In this document: one piece after another, positions 24,597 to 33,009 of the stretch
Numbering within the stretch: position 1 is the stretch's first letter
Layout: each line of letters opens with the position of its first letter
Assembly (NCBI GenBank): GCA_913058495.1
Contig: CAJXQC010000011.1
Span: 1 to 64,000, forward strand
From: an uncultured Balneola sp.
GTDB lineage: Bacteria; Bacteroidota; Rhodothermia; Balneolales; Balneolaceae
Direction: 5' to 3'
Length of the DNA stretch: 64,000 nt
Made by a program: the position numbers and the translations under genes
Notes under the pieces: generated by a model
Databases searched by the model: none
The model's input: the letters and a program-made list of their open reading frames with translations, nothing else
What the model was told of the DNA's origin: nothing

Positions 24597-25628
24597 TTAC
24601 TCAACATCTCCTTCAAAATATTCGATCGCTCTTCTAGGAGTCGGATCGAAATCCCCGGTTTTGCTTGCTATTTTTGACTGGATCCTGTCCTGGAATGCTT
24701 TTGCGGGATCGTAGCCATAATGTTTCAATAAATAATTCATGGCAATCACTTCGGCGATTACAGTTATATTTTTACCGGGAGTGATAGGAAGGTGAATTAA
24801 AGGAATATCCAGACCTAATATAGAGACAGAGTCATGATTTAGCCCAGTTCGTTCAACATCTCGTGTTTCGTCCCAAAGAGTAAGTTCTAATACAACCTCC
24901 AGTCTTTTTTGATATCGAATTGAACGGATACCAAACATCGACATCACATCCACAATACCAAGTCCGCGGATCTCCATAAAGTGTTTACTCATTTCCGTGG
25001 CAGAAGACATAAGTACGTTACTCTTCTTTGTAAGCATAACCACATCATCAGCCACCAAACGATGCCCGCGTTCAATAAGATCAAGTGCTACTTCACTTTT
25101 ACCAATACCGGACTTACCGGCAATAAGAATTCCGATCCCATAAACATCTACCATTGCACCATGAACCATTGTTTGGGTAGCAAATTGATCTTCCAGAAAA
25201 TCCCGAAGTAAAAACATAAAGCGGGTTGTTTCTACAGGGGTAGTGTAGATAGGAATGGAAGCTTTCTCAGCAATTTTAATTAAATCATCTGAAAGCTTGT
25301 TACCATCCGTTAAAAAGATCACCGGGAGTTCGAAACCGGTAATATTCTTAAATGCTTTAATCTGTTCTGCATTTGGCAGATGATCCAGAAATTGAGTTTC
25401 AGTATTGCCTATGATCTGAATTCTCTTAAAAGTAAAAAGATCGGTGTAGCCGGCAAGAGCCATCCCCGGTCTGTGAAGATCAACTTCATAAACGAATTTA
25501 TATTCAGAGCAATCACCGGAAGTGCATGCGGTTAGATTAAGCTGAACTCGTTCTCTTAGTTTTTGAACCAAATAAGAAACGCTGATCTTTTCTTTACGAG
25601 GAATAGGCTCGCTGGCGGTAAATGGCAT
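24597..25628 (-). CDS. hprK: HPr kinase/phosphorylase
   Basis: Phosphorylates a serine of HPr and reverses the reaction, coupling carbon state to regulation. The Walker A motif GKSGIGKS is at about 171-178, preceded by the conserved VHG at about 155-157. The HPr-binding and capsule region is in MEIRGLGIVDV and further downstream. Length 343 is somewhat above the Gram-positive form (about 310). Its ATG overlaps the hpf stop (TAATG). No ptsH or ptsI gene is in the window; in many FCB genomes hprK occurs without a full sugar PTS. Confidence 0.94.
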   Translation of the reverse strand: MPFTASEPIPRKEKISVSYLVQKLRERVQLNLTACTSGDCSEYKFVYEVDLHRPGMALAGYTDLFTFKRIQIIGNTETQFLDHLPNAEQIKAFKNITGFELPVIFLTDGNKLSDDLIKIAEKASIPIYTTPVETTRFMFLLRDFLEDQFATQTMVHGAMVDVYGIGILIAGKSGIGKSEVALDLIERGHRLVADDVVMLTKKSNVLMSSATEMSKHFMEIRGLGIVDVMSMFGIRSIRYQKRLEVVLELTLWDETRDVERTGLNHDSVSILGLDIPLIHLPITPGKNITVIAEVIAMNYLLKHYGYDPAKAFQDRIQSKIASKTGDFDPTPRRAIEYFEGDVE

Positions 25629-25927
25629 TAATAGACTTCTTGTAGTTTTTGTTTATATCGTTTTAGCTGACGCGTTGCTACATCCACTGCAACGGCCACT
25701 GCTTTTTCGTAAGACTCAGCTTTTTCATTCACGGCAATAACTTTTCTGGGTACTTTAATTATAAGTTCTGCTTTTTGAGGATATTTGGGATCAGAAGTAG
25801 GCTCCAGAACAATATCGCAAGATACTATACGATCGTAAAAGTGTTCTAATTTCTCAACACTTCCTTTACTAAATTCTTTAAGATTTTCGCTTGCATCAAA
25901 ATGTCTTGAGGTGAATGAAATATTCAT
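25628..25927 (-). CDS. hpf: Ribosome hibernation-promoting factor, short type
   Basis: A 99-residue ribosome-associated protein of the Hpf/RaiA (S30AE) family, which inactivates or protects ribosomes when growth stops. The pattern is MNISFTSRHFDASENLKEF at the start, CDIVLEP in the middle and a basic C-terminal helix RQLKRYKQKL. The C-terminal dimerisation domain of long HPF is absent. It lies between xerC (17-bp gap) and hprK (1-bp overlap), so the three genes are probably co-transcribed. Confidence 0.9.
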   Translation of the reverse strand: MNISFTSRHFDASENLKEFSKGSVEKLEHFYDRIVSCDIVLEPTSDPKYPQKAELIIKVPRKVIAVNEKAESYEKAVAVAVDVATRQLKRYKQKLQEVY

Positions 25928-25944
25928 TTGTTCTCCTATTAGTT

Positions 25945-26886
25945 TTACGTTTTAGCTCTTGGATGTGCATTCTCATACACATTTTTGAGTCTCTCTACAC
26001 TGGTATGAGTGTAGATCTGGGTTGCTGCTAAATTGGCGTGACCCAAAAACTCTTTAATTATTCTGATATCCGCCCCGTTATCAAGCATGTGTGTTGCAAA
26101 ACTATGCCTTAATACGTGAGGGCTCTTTTGTGTTACCTCGCTAGTTTTAGTTAAATATTTCTCGACTATTCGTTGAGCGTTTCTTGCATACATCCGTTGC
26201 CCGTGTGCAGAATGAAATAATCCTTTTACAGCATCTCCGTCTGTTTGGCTTCCAAATAATTTCTCCTTTGTTTCAAGATGTTCTTTTAACGCCGTAACAG
26301 CTTTAGTACCTAATGGAATAATGCGCTGTTTATTACCTTTTCCGGTAACATTAATTTGATTATTTCTCAGATCTAATTGTTCACGGTTTAAATTTATTAA
26401 CTCGCTTAAACGAATTCCGGTTCCGTAAAATAATTCAAGCAACGCTTTATCTTGTCTTCCGGAAGGAGTATCGGTATTTATTGAATCCATCATTCGTTCA
26501 ATATCGGCCGAGTTTACCGTTTTAGGCAGCGTTCTGTCTTTTTTCGGGACCACTAATAATTGTGCAGGATTTTTGTCGATGTGGTCTCGCTTAAAACAAT
26601 ACTTAAAAAAAGATCTGAGAGTAGCAACTTTACGGGCAATCGAACTCTTTGCCATTCCTTTTTCTGAAAGTTCACCTAGCCAAAGCCGGATTGTTAATCG
26701 TGTTATAGAGTGAACAGAAATTTTTTCAGGATCTGAATCTTCTTGTTGTGCACAAAATTCTAAAAAAGATGTAAGGTCATTGCCATATGAAGTGATGGTG
26801 TGAGGTGAAGCATTCTTCTCAACAGCCAGGTATTTGAGGTATTTCTCGATGATCACTTTCATTGATGGAATATGTATATCCGACAT
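25945..26886 (-). CDS. xerC: Tyrosine recombinase XerC/XerD
   Basis: A chromosome-dimer-resolution type recombinase of about 313 residues. The N-terminal SAM-like domain carries EKNASPHTITSYGNDL. In the ORF-track numbering the catalytic set is complete: Arg160 (GTGIRLSEL), Lys184, His258 and Arg261 (HVLRHSFATH), His284 and Tyr293 (IYTHTS). ATG at 26886 is preferred over the TTG at 26889 used by the ORF track. Linkage to hpf is typical of host housekeeping Xer genes, so this is not evidence of a prophage. XerC versus XerD is not certain. Confidence 0.9.
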   Translation of the reverse strand: MSDIHIPSMKVIIEKYLKYLAVEKNASPHTITSYGNDLTSFLEFCAQQEDSDPEKISVHSITRLTIRLWLGELSEKGMAKSSIARKVATLRSFFKYCFKRDHIDKNPAQLLVVPKKDRTLPKTVNSADIERMMDSINTDTPSGRQDKALLELFYGTGIRLSELINLNREQLDLRNNQINVTGKGNKQRIIPLGTKAVTALKEHLETKEKLFGSQTDGDAVKGLFHSAHGQRMYARNAQRIVEKYLTKTSEVTQKSPHVLRHSFATHMLDNGADIRIIKEFLGHANLAATQIYTHTSVERLKNVYENAHPRAKT

Positions 26887-26926
26887 CAAAAAAGAAAACT
26901 TTTATGAAAATAATGTGAAGAAAATT

Positions 26927-28084
26927 CTAGTCTAAATTTCTTCCTTTCCAGCTAACTGATTTTCCGGTAAAATGATCTATCAGACACTGTATTCCAAGAA
27001 CCTGAAACCAAAGTACTCCAACAGCATGTGTGAAAGAGGAATAGATATCCCACTTGAATATAAAATTAAGTATCGCTCGTTGCGAAAATAACAGTATTAG
27101 TGAGAATGAAGACCAAATAAGCAGCTCCACAGAATTGACTTGAAAACCATATATAAAAGTAAAAAAAGGAGCTACAAATACAATTAGATGTAAAACAGAC
27201 ATCAATAAAAAGAGAACAGCGTTTTTACCAAAGCCCACAAAAAAGTTTTTTCTGAGTCCATTCCATAATTCACTGTCATTCGAATACATCCTGCAAAAAA
27301 CTGAATCAACACCATGAAGCATCTTCAATGTTAATCCACTACTCTTGATGGTTTTAGCCAGTTCAACATCTTCAATGATTTGATCTTTTACAGATTCATG
27401 ACCATTTATTTTTGAATAGGCTTTTTTATTAAAAGCTATAAACTGTCCACAGGCTGCAGCGAATTTTGGAGCTAATTGCTTTCTTAAAAAGGAGGGAAGC
27501 CATTTTGGAGCTTCTTCCACATATCTGGACGGAAGTAGTGTATACAATGCAAAATAGACCAAAGGGATAACTTGTTTTTCCCAAAAAGATTCAACGATCT
27601 GTTCCGGCCATACTGTTATTGCATCTACAGTAGAAAGCTCTGAAACTGCTTTAGGAATTGCATCCTCGGCTAACCAAACATCTGCATCGATGAAAATTAA
27701 TATCTCGCCGGAAGCAGCTTCACTTAACTGATGGCAAGCCCATGGTTTCCCCAGCCATTCATTTGGTTTTTCTTTTCCTTTGATGTGTATCAGGTTATTA
27801 ATGATTCCCGAAAGCTTATTTAAAATTTCTCCTGTGCCATCCGTAGATTGATCATCCAGAACCAGAACTTCAAAATTGGGATAGTTTTGTTTTAGAGCCG
27901 AAGTCACACAGCGCTCTATTACCGAAGCTTCATTTCTTGCCGGAATACAAATACTGACTTTTGGTTTTTCAGAGGAATCGGGAACGATTGTGTTCTTTAA
28001 ACCTTTAAAATCAATCAAATTCATACCAAGTATAAAACTCGTATAAATTAAAAAGCCTACTGATATGTATAAAAGGAACATCAT
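26927..28084 (-). CDS. Membrane glycosyltransferase family 2 (HpnB/CrtQ-like), probably carotenoid- or hopanoid-tailoring
   Basis: A 385-residue enzyme: N-terminal membrane helix (about 3-22), a GT-A domain from about 44 with VSICIPARNEAS, DDQSTDGT and the metal site FIDADVW, then IIEDVELAKTIK, and two to three membrane helices at the C-terminus. This build is shared by HpnB-like and 4,4'-diaponeurosporenoate glycosyltransferases, which sugar-coat hopanoids or carotenoids. Its neighbours, a carotenoid hydratase and an acyltransferase, favour a carotenoid glycosyl-transfer role like CruC. That assignment is inference from context. Confidence 0.8.
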   Translation of the reverse strand: MMFLLYISVGFLIYTSFILGMNLIDFKGLKNTIVPDSSEKPKVSICIPARNEASVIERCVTSALKQNYPNFEVLVLDDQSTDGTGEILNKLSGIINNLIHIKGKEKPNEWLGKPWACHQLSEAASGEILIFIDADVWLAEDAIPKAVSELSTVDAITVWPEQIVESFWEKQVIPLVYFALYTLLPSRYVEEAPKWLPSFLRKQLAPKFAAACGQFIAFNKKAYSKINGHESVKDQIIEDVELAKTIKSSGLTLKMLHGVDSVFCRMYSNDSELWNGLRKNFFVGFGKNAVLFLLMSVLHLIVFVAPFFTFIYGFQVNSVELLIWSSFSLILLFSQRAILNFIFKWDIYSSFTHAVGVLWFQVLGIQCLIDHFTGKSVSWKGRNLD

Positions 28085-28146
28085 TTAGTGATGGAAGTTA
28101 ATGAAGCTGAGGTTGTAGTTCACTCAAAAGATTCTGATCATTCCGT

Positions 28147-29217
28147 ATGAATATTTCTACAGATCATTTAGACGAAAACCCTTTTCCAAATAAGCCATCC
28201 GGAGGATACGAGTGGTGGTATTTTGATGCATTGAGCAAAGATGGTAATTGGTCATTTGTTGTCATTTTCTATCAGGGAAATCCTTTTTCTCCGGAATACA
28301 TTCGAAATATCGAAAAAAATTCTACCGATCCGGATGAATTTCCTGCAGTCAGTATCTCAATCTACAACAGAAATAAAACAGAGTTCTATAGTTTTGTGGA
28401 ATATTCATCTGATGATTTTAACTGGAATAAGGATTCAGACTCGTGTTCGGTAGGTCCTCACAGCTTTTCAAAATCTGAAAACGATTCAAAGTTGGTTTAT
28501 TCGCTCGTGTTGAATGATGTTTTAGCATCCGGTCATTCAATTAAAGCAGTGCTCGAATTCAACAGTTCTATAATTGCTGAACCATCAATCGATTCAAAAA
28601 ATCCGAACGAGCATCATTTCTGGAATTTGATTCAGCCCAAAGCTGAAGTATCAGGTTCAATTGAGATAAATGGGAAGTCTGGTTTTCAAAAGATAGCTTT
28701 TAATGGTTCCGGTTATCACGATCATAATGTTGGTTTAGAACCTATGAAAGCAGATTTTAAAGATTGGTACTGGGGAAGATATCATTTTGAGAATTCTACT
28801 CTGATCTATTACGTGATGAACAGAACAAATGAAAAGCAGTATAAAGCTTGGTTGATTTCAAATGAAAATGGGGAAGTAATAGATGAATTTTCTTCTGTTG
28901 AGACAGAAGGGTTTCTCAGAAATATGTTTGGTTTACGATCAGCCAGAAAATTAATCTTGAAGTCGAAGGACAGCGAAGTTACTGTACAGGCGGCATTACC
29001 TCTGGATGACGGACCTTTTTACCAACGGTTTTTAGGTCAGGCTATAATGCATAAAGATGGCAAGGTTTCTGTTGCTGAAGGAATTTCAGAATACATCTAC
29101 CCCGAAAATATTTATTCCAAAAAGTTTTGGCCGGCTGTAAAAATGCGTCTTAGATTTGCGGGCAAAAAAACTCATTGGGTTCAAAGGTTTAAGGTGTTCT
29201 ATGAATGGACTTGGTGA
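28147..29217 (+). CDS. crtC: Carotenoid 1,2-hydratase (CrtC-like)
   Basis: A 356-residue protein of the hydroxyneurosporene-synthase fold, which adds water across the terminal double bond of acyclic carotenoids. Visible hallmarks are GGYEWWYFDA at about 19-28 and GSGYHDHNVG (about 191-200), with a following WYWGRYHF. There is no signal peptide. It is divergent from the glycosyltransferase (62-bp gap). The hydroxyl it makes would be the attachment point for a sugar from that enzyme. The family also contains lipocalin-like isomerases of other pathways, so the substrate is inferred. Confidence 0.8.
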   Translation: MNISTDHLDENPFPNKPSGGYEWWYFDALSKDGNWSFVVIFYQGNPFSPEYIRNIEKNSTDPDEFPAVSISIYNRNKTEFYSFVEYSSDDFNWNKDSDSCSVGPHSFSKSENDSKLVYSLVLNDVLASGHSIKAVLEFNSSIIAEPSIDSKNPNEHHFWNLIQPKAEVSGSIEINGKSGFQKIAFNGSGYHDHNVGLEPMKADFKDWYWGRYHFENSTLIYYVMNRTNEKQYKAWLISNENGEVIDEFSSVETEGFLRNMFGLRSARKLILKSKDSEVTVQAALPLDDGPFYQRFLGQAIMHKDGKVSVAEGISEYIYPENIYSKKFWPAVKMRLRFAGKKTHWVQRFKVFYEWTW

Positions 29218-29222
29218 TATAA

Positions 29223-29247
29223 AGCTAACAGCTATTTGCTGTTAGCT
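29223..29247. terminator. Bidirectional hairpin between crtC-like and acyltransferase genes
   Basis: A perfect 10-bp stem (29223-29232 with 29238-29247) with a TATTT loop lies between two convergent genes; the following TTTT run favours use on the plus strand. Confidence 0.7.
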
Positions 29248-29248
29248 G

Positions 29249-29914
29249 TTAGCTTTTCTCAAACCGCTCATCAGTAAAACCCGCAACTTTTCTGGTTTCT
29301 TTGAGCAATTCATGAACTTTCTTCTCGAATTCAGTAGTTAATTCTGATTTTGAAAGTGAACGATCAATGGTCAGTGCTGCACCAATATTGATATACAGTT
29401 CCGGCTTGCTGTCACGGAATGTGTGAGAATAAAAAGCTATGGGTACAAAATCGATTTCTGTATCCGCATTTTGATACAACCAAGCCATTCCTTTCTTAAA
29501 TTCTGGTTTTGAAGCTGAAACAGGAGTGATTTCTCCTTCGGGATAAATGTATAAACTTGAACTCGGCTTATTCAAACTATCAATAGCGAATCTGAGTGAT
29601 CTTAAAGTGGATCGGGGATCAGAAAGGTTTATGGAAAATGCTCCAATTTTGGAAAAAAACTGATGTTTATGCATCTGCTTATCCTCCATAAAAGCCCGTG
29701 CTGTTTGATGAAACACATTTCTACTTAAAAAAAGTGGAAGTAAGCCATCCCACCACAAATTGTGGTTTATGTAATAAACAGTCTTTGTATCAGCTCCAGG
29801 CTTATAATCTTGCTTAATAAAGATATTCTTAAAACGACGTCTAAGTAACCAACGGGTATACCAATCAAAAAACCAGATCAGAAAACGGGATTCTTTAGCA
29901 GGGATAAAATTCAA
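29249..29914 (-). CDS. 1-acyl-glycerol-3-phosphate-acyltransferase-like protein (possible carotenoid-glycoside acyltransferase)
   Basis: A PlsC-type acyltransferase of 221 residues. The catalytic NHxxxxD motif reads NHNLWWD, and the phosphate/acceptor-binding motif reads YIYPEGEITP. The membrane association region is basic (RWLLRRRFKN). CruD-like enzymes acylating carotenoid glycosides belong to this superfamily, and the location next to crtC-like and glycosyltransferase genes suggests that role; a general phospholipid role is the alternative. The start codon in this frame is TTG, with no nearby in-frame ATG. Confidence 0.78.
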   Translation of the reverse strand: MNFIPAKESRFLIWFFDWYTRWLLRRRFKNIFIKQDYKPGADTKTVYYINHNLWWDGLLPLFLSRNVFHQTARAFMEDKQMHKHQFFSKIGAFSINLSDPRSTLRSLRFAIDSLNKPSSSLYIYPEGEITPVSASKPEFKKGMAWLYQNADTEIDFVPIAFYSHTFRDSKPELYINIGAALTIDRSLSKSELTTEFEKKVHELLKETRKVAGFTDERFEKS

Positions 29915-29962
29915 TTCAATTCTTTTTGGTGATGATAGGGTGTTCTGCCTTATCTTTCAATT

Positions 29963-30622
29963 ATGAAGAAGCACAGAGACAAACCAATCGTTCAAATTAC
30001 GAATCCTGAAATTGATAAATATTCGGAAGTTCATACGAGTCCCGAAAGTAAGGATATTCAAAATCTGATCAACTCCAGCGATGAAGAGCTCCAATACATA
30101 GACATGCTGAGTGGGAGAGTGGTTGGGCAACTTCTTAAAATGCTGGTAAAGATATCAGGTGCAAAGCGAATACTTGAGATCGGAACTTTTACAGGTTATT
30201 CAGCAGTAATGATGGCAGAAGCTTTACCGGAAGATGGAGAAGTGATCACCTTGGAAATGAACCTGAAGTACCAGAAAATAGCTCAGAATCATTTTGATAA
30301 AAGTGAAGCGGGGCATAAGGTTACAATGATCTGTGGAAACGCTCAGAACACAATTAAAGAGCTAACCGGCACATTCGATCTGGTTTATCTGGATGGAGAT
30401 AAATTGAGATACTCGTTTTATTTTGATCAGGTAATGCCATTACTTAATTTCGGTGGTCTCATTATTGCTGATAATGTACTTTGGGATGGAACCGTACTCG
30501 ATCCGGAAGACAAAAAAGCAGAAGCTATTGCTGCATTCAACAAACTTGTTGCTGAGGATAAAAGGGTAGAGCAAGTATTACTTCCAGTAAGAGATGGAGT
30601 GAATGTTATTAGAAAAAGGTGA
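29963..30622 (+). CDS. Class I O-methyltransferase (COMT-like)
   Basis: A SAM-dependent catechol/caffeoyl-CoA-type O-methyltransferase of 219 residues. SAM binding is visible in ILEIGTFTGYSAVMMAEA, the acidic loop TLEMN, and the metal-binding region DLVYLDGDK and IIADNVLWDG. The family methylates catechols and related phenols using a divalent metal; the substrate here is unknown. It is divergent from the acyltransferase with a 48-bp gap, so it might belong to the same metabolic neighbourhood, but nothing in the sequence proves it. Confidence 0.87.
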   Translation: MKKHRDKPIVQITNPEIDKYSEVHTSPESKDIQNLINSSDEELQYIDMLSGRVVGQLLKMLVKISGAKRILEIGTFTGYSAVMMAEALPEDGEVITLEMNLKYQKIAQNHFDKSEAGHKVTMICGNAQNTIKELTGTFDLVYLDGDKLRYSFYFDQVMPLLNFGGLIIADNVLWDGTVLDPEDKKAEAIAAFNKLVAEDKRVEQVLLPVRDGVNVIRKR

Positions 30623-30627
30623 CCTTG

Positions 30628-30657
30628 TTTTGTCACAAAAACACGAAACCACTAAAG
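30628..30657. repeat. Short dispersed motif related to 16148-16178
   Basis: Similar to the reverse complement of 16148-16178, with an AAACACGAA core. It is located between the stop codons of two convergent genes. Similarity is imperfect and the function unknown. Confidence 0.4.
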
Positions 30658-30675
30658 GGTTAAATTGAGTAGCTC

Positions 30676-31110
30676 TTAATTATATTTAGATTCAAAAACT
30701 TCTCTCATTTCCCAGGCTTTGCAAGCTCCTAATGCTCCTCCAAGTGAAGAAGGGAAAAAAGAGAGTAAAAAAATACCAGAATCGACAATTATGAAATCGC
30801 CTTCAATAATTGGAATTAATAGAGCAACTAAGAAGACAAGAAAATAAAGAATAGTAAAAGCCCAAAAGAAGAATACAGCTGAGTCATAAAGTTCTCTACT
30901 CATATGACCTTTATTTTTATGCTGAAATTCTAAAACTTTCCTGACTCCATAAAAGATAGCATAAGAAAAGACAACACCTAAAATTGGAAAAATTATACCA
31001 TCAGAAGTCCTTATAAAAATTAACCCTATTAAAAGCATTGCGATATGCCAAACAATCAAAATTTTTGGAGCCCAAAGTTCTGTTAGTTTGTAATATTTAG
31101 GTTTTATCAT
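30676..31110 (-). CDS. Hypothetical four-helix membrane protein
   Basis: I do not recognise this 144-residue protein. It has about four hydrophobic segments (around 15-32, 38-55, 75-100 and 105-128) and a short charged loop HKNKGHMSRELYD between the second and third. There is no signal peptide or enzyme motif. It is the last gene of a leftward run starting at the glutamine-synthetase-like gene, 34 bp after the creatininase-family gene, so it may be part of that operon or an unrelated rider. Confidence 0.7.
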   Translation of the reverse strand: MIKPKYYKLTELWAPKILIVWHIAMLLIGLIFIRTSDGIIFPILGVVFSYAIFYGVRKVLEFQHKNKGHMSRELYDSAVFFFWAFTILYFLVFLVALLIPIIEGDFIIVDSGIFLLSFFPSSLGGALGACKAWEMREVFESKYN

Positions 31111-31144
31111 TTTAAACCGCCTTATTATCTATTTCAAGCATGCA

Positions 31145-31906
31145 TTAATATAACTCATCAATATCTGCCTTGCATAGATCTATGAAAAGCTGAGCCATTT
31201 TATTACAAACCGCATTAAAGAATTTCTCACCTTTTTCCTTAGTGGCAGCTTTTGGATCGCCAATTCCGGTATCTTTTGAAACCTTTGACCACGGACGTTC
31301 ACTCCAAGCCCAGTCTTCATTAAAAGCAGCTATTTTGTTTTTTCTTTCAGCTCCGTCGCCCCATTCTTTTTCCGGTAATACTAAGTGTGGTTCCAGATGA
31401 AGGACTAAACTCGTTTCCATTTCGTCGGCATGATCACCGGGATCGGTAAAATACTTATGTCTATCCAGCATTTTAGGCCAGAAAGTCACGCAGATAAACA
31501 TGTCCGGATACAAAAGTCCAAGTTCCCGAACCATGGACTTAAAGTCGTTACCGCCATGACTGTTAAGGATCATAAACTTCCGAATACCCTGCCTGTTCAG
31601 CACTTCAATGATGTCTTTTAGTATTTGAAACTGAGTACTTGGATTTAGATTAATATCCAGATAAATATCCGATTGGCCGGTATTTACACCGAATGGAATA
31701 TTCGGCAGTACAATTACATTCGCATCATTTTCCCAGGCAATCCTGGCTGATTCTTCAGCAATTGCTTTGCCTTCAATGTTATCAGTAGCATAGGGTAGAT
31801 GGTAATTATGAGCTTCCGTAGCTCCCCATGGCAATACAGCAAGTTCAATGTCCGCATCTTTTAAATGCTTCCAGTTAGTTTCAGCTAAGATGTATGGTCT
31901 GATCAT
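31145..31906 (-). CDS. Creatininase-family amidohydrolase
   Basis: A 253-residue metal-dependent amidohydrolase. The family metal-site signature is clear: WGATEAHNYHLPYATDNI (Glu, His and Asp ligands), LNSHGGND, and the later DPGDHADEMETS with further His/Glu ligands. Relatives include creatininase, MftE, and FAPy- or inositol-derived amide hydrolases, so the substrate cannot be read from sequence. It sits in an operon with a glutamine-synthetase-like ligase, a kinase-like protein and a phosphatase-type HAD protein, which suggests a small-molecule amide as the substrate. Confidence 0.88.
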   Translation of the reverse strand: MIRPYILAETNWKHLKDADIELAVLPWGATEAHNYHLPYATDNIEGKAIAEESARIAWENDANVIVLPNIPFGVNTGQSDIYLDINLNPSTQFQILKDIIEVLNRQGIRKFMILNSHGGNDFKSMVRELGLLYPDMFICVTFWPKMLDRHKYFTDPGDHADEMETSLVLHLEPHLVLPEKEWGDGAERKNKIAAFNEDWAWSERPWSKVSKDTGIGDPKAATKEKGEKFFNAVCNKMAQLFIDLCKADIDELY

Positions 31907-31920
31907 TATTCCTCAATTAT

Positions 31921-33009
31921 CTATTTCAAGCATTCATAAACTTCAAACTTATCATTCTCTGCAGTAATAGAGCAAGTTTTAAACAATTTTTCTAAATGAG
32001 TTTTATAGTTCAGATGTTTATTGGCTACCAAAACAAATCTTCCGGATGCTTTTAAACATCTTTGAACCTGAGTAAACAGACCAATTGTAACTTCTATATT
32101 GGTTTCGTATTCAAAATGGAAGGGAGGATTGGATACTACCAGATCAAGAGATCCATCTTCAAAGTCTTCCATAGAATCATTCCAATGGAAATGCGCGCTT
32201 TCATGTACATTCATTTTTGAGGATTCGACCGCAAGGAGAGAATCGTCCACTAAATAAACTTCAGAATTTGGTTTTTGATGTAAGATATGATCAGCAATCA
32301 CGCCATTGCCTGAAGCCAGATCAAGGATATTAATTTCTGATTCTTTGACTGTAAGATGTTCTAAAAGGAATTGAGTAGCATAGTCAATATGATCGGAGGA
32401 AAATACTCCCGGGTACTGTTTGTACACCTTATCACCAAATTCGATGTCAATCGTAACTGTTTGGTGCTCAATCCCTTTTTTATTTTTAAGAATGAGTAAT
32501 CTGGCCTTTTTCTTAGCTTTTGATTGCTCATTATCTTCAAAATATTTACTGCTGATTTCAAGTAATTGTGGTGTGAAGTATTTGGTCATAAATCCACATA
32601 CGATGACACCATTTTCTTTTAATGATCGGTGTAATTTCTGCAGATAAAATTCAAAAGCCTCTAAAGATTTCGGAATCTTTATCACTCCCAGATCAATATC
32701 AGGTAAGTTTACTAAAGGAGTTTTAATTGTACGTGATTTCAACACCAAAGAGTTGGAAACATAATTTCTTTCAATCGCTTTTTGATGACTCTTATGGTTT
32801 ACCACTGAAAGGGGCTGCAACTTAAAGAGGGTAGTGGCAAGAAAACCAAAGCGATCGTTTATCAATACTGAAGACTCAGGCTCATCATTCAAGTCGCCTA
32901 TGTACTCAAGGATCAATTCATCAGCTGCATTCCATGGCTGAAGAGATCTGTTCGTTGTTGATGGATACCGTTTAATATCGAAATCACGGTCGTTGTAATT
33001 GTATTTCAT
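31921..33009 (-). CDS. rlmG: RlmG/RsmC-like 23S/16S rRNA guanine-N2 methyltransferase
   Basis: A two-domain class I methyltransferase of 362 residues. The N-terminal domain is a degenerate methyltransferase-like fold. The C-terminal domain carries the SAM motif ILDLASGNGVI at about residue 225 and the N-methyl-transfer motif SNPPFHF. This build is that of RlmG (23S G1835) and RsmC (16S G1207); RlmG is the closer fit by length. It overlaps the HAD gene by 4 bp. Housekeeping rRNA modification seems out of place within a metabolic operon, so a different acceptor cannot be excluded. Confidence 0.8.
   Translation of the reverse strand: MKYNYNDRDFDIKRYPSTTNRSLQPWNAADELILEYIGDLNDEPESSVLINDRFGFLATTLFKLQPLSVVNHKSHQKAIERNYVSNSLVLKSRTIKTPLVNLPDIDLGVIKIPKSLEAFEFYLQKLHRSLKENGVIVCGFMTKYFTPQLLEISSKYFEDNEQSKAKKKARLLILKNKKGIEHQTVTIDIEFGDKVYKQYPGVFSSDHIDYATQFLLEHLTVKESEINILDLASGNGVIADHILHQKPNSEVYLVDDSLLAVESSKMNVHESAHFHWNDSMEDFEDGSLDLVVSNPPFHFEYETNIEVTIGLFTQVQRCLKASGRFVLVANKHLNYKTHLEKLFKTCSITAENDKFEVYECLK

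Noticed and set aside
25945-26886. Tyrosine recombinase as evidence of a prophage or integrative element
   Set aside because: It is of the housekeeping XerC/XerD type, lies in an operon with hpf and hprK, and no phage or att-site features are around it.
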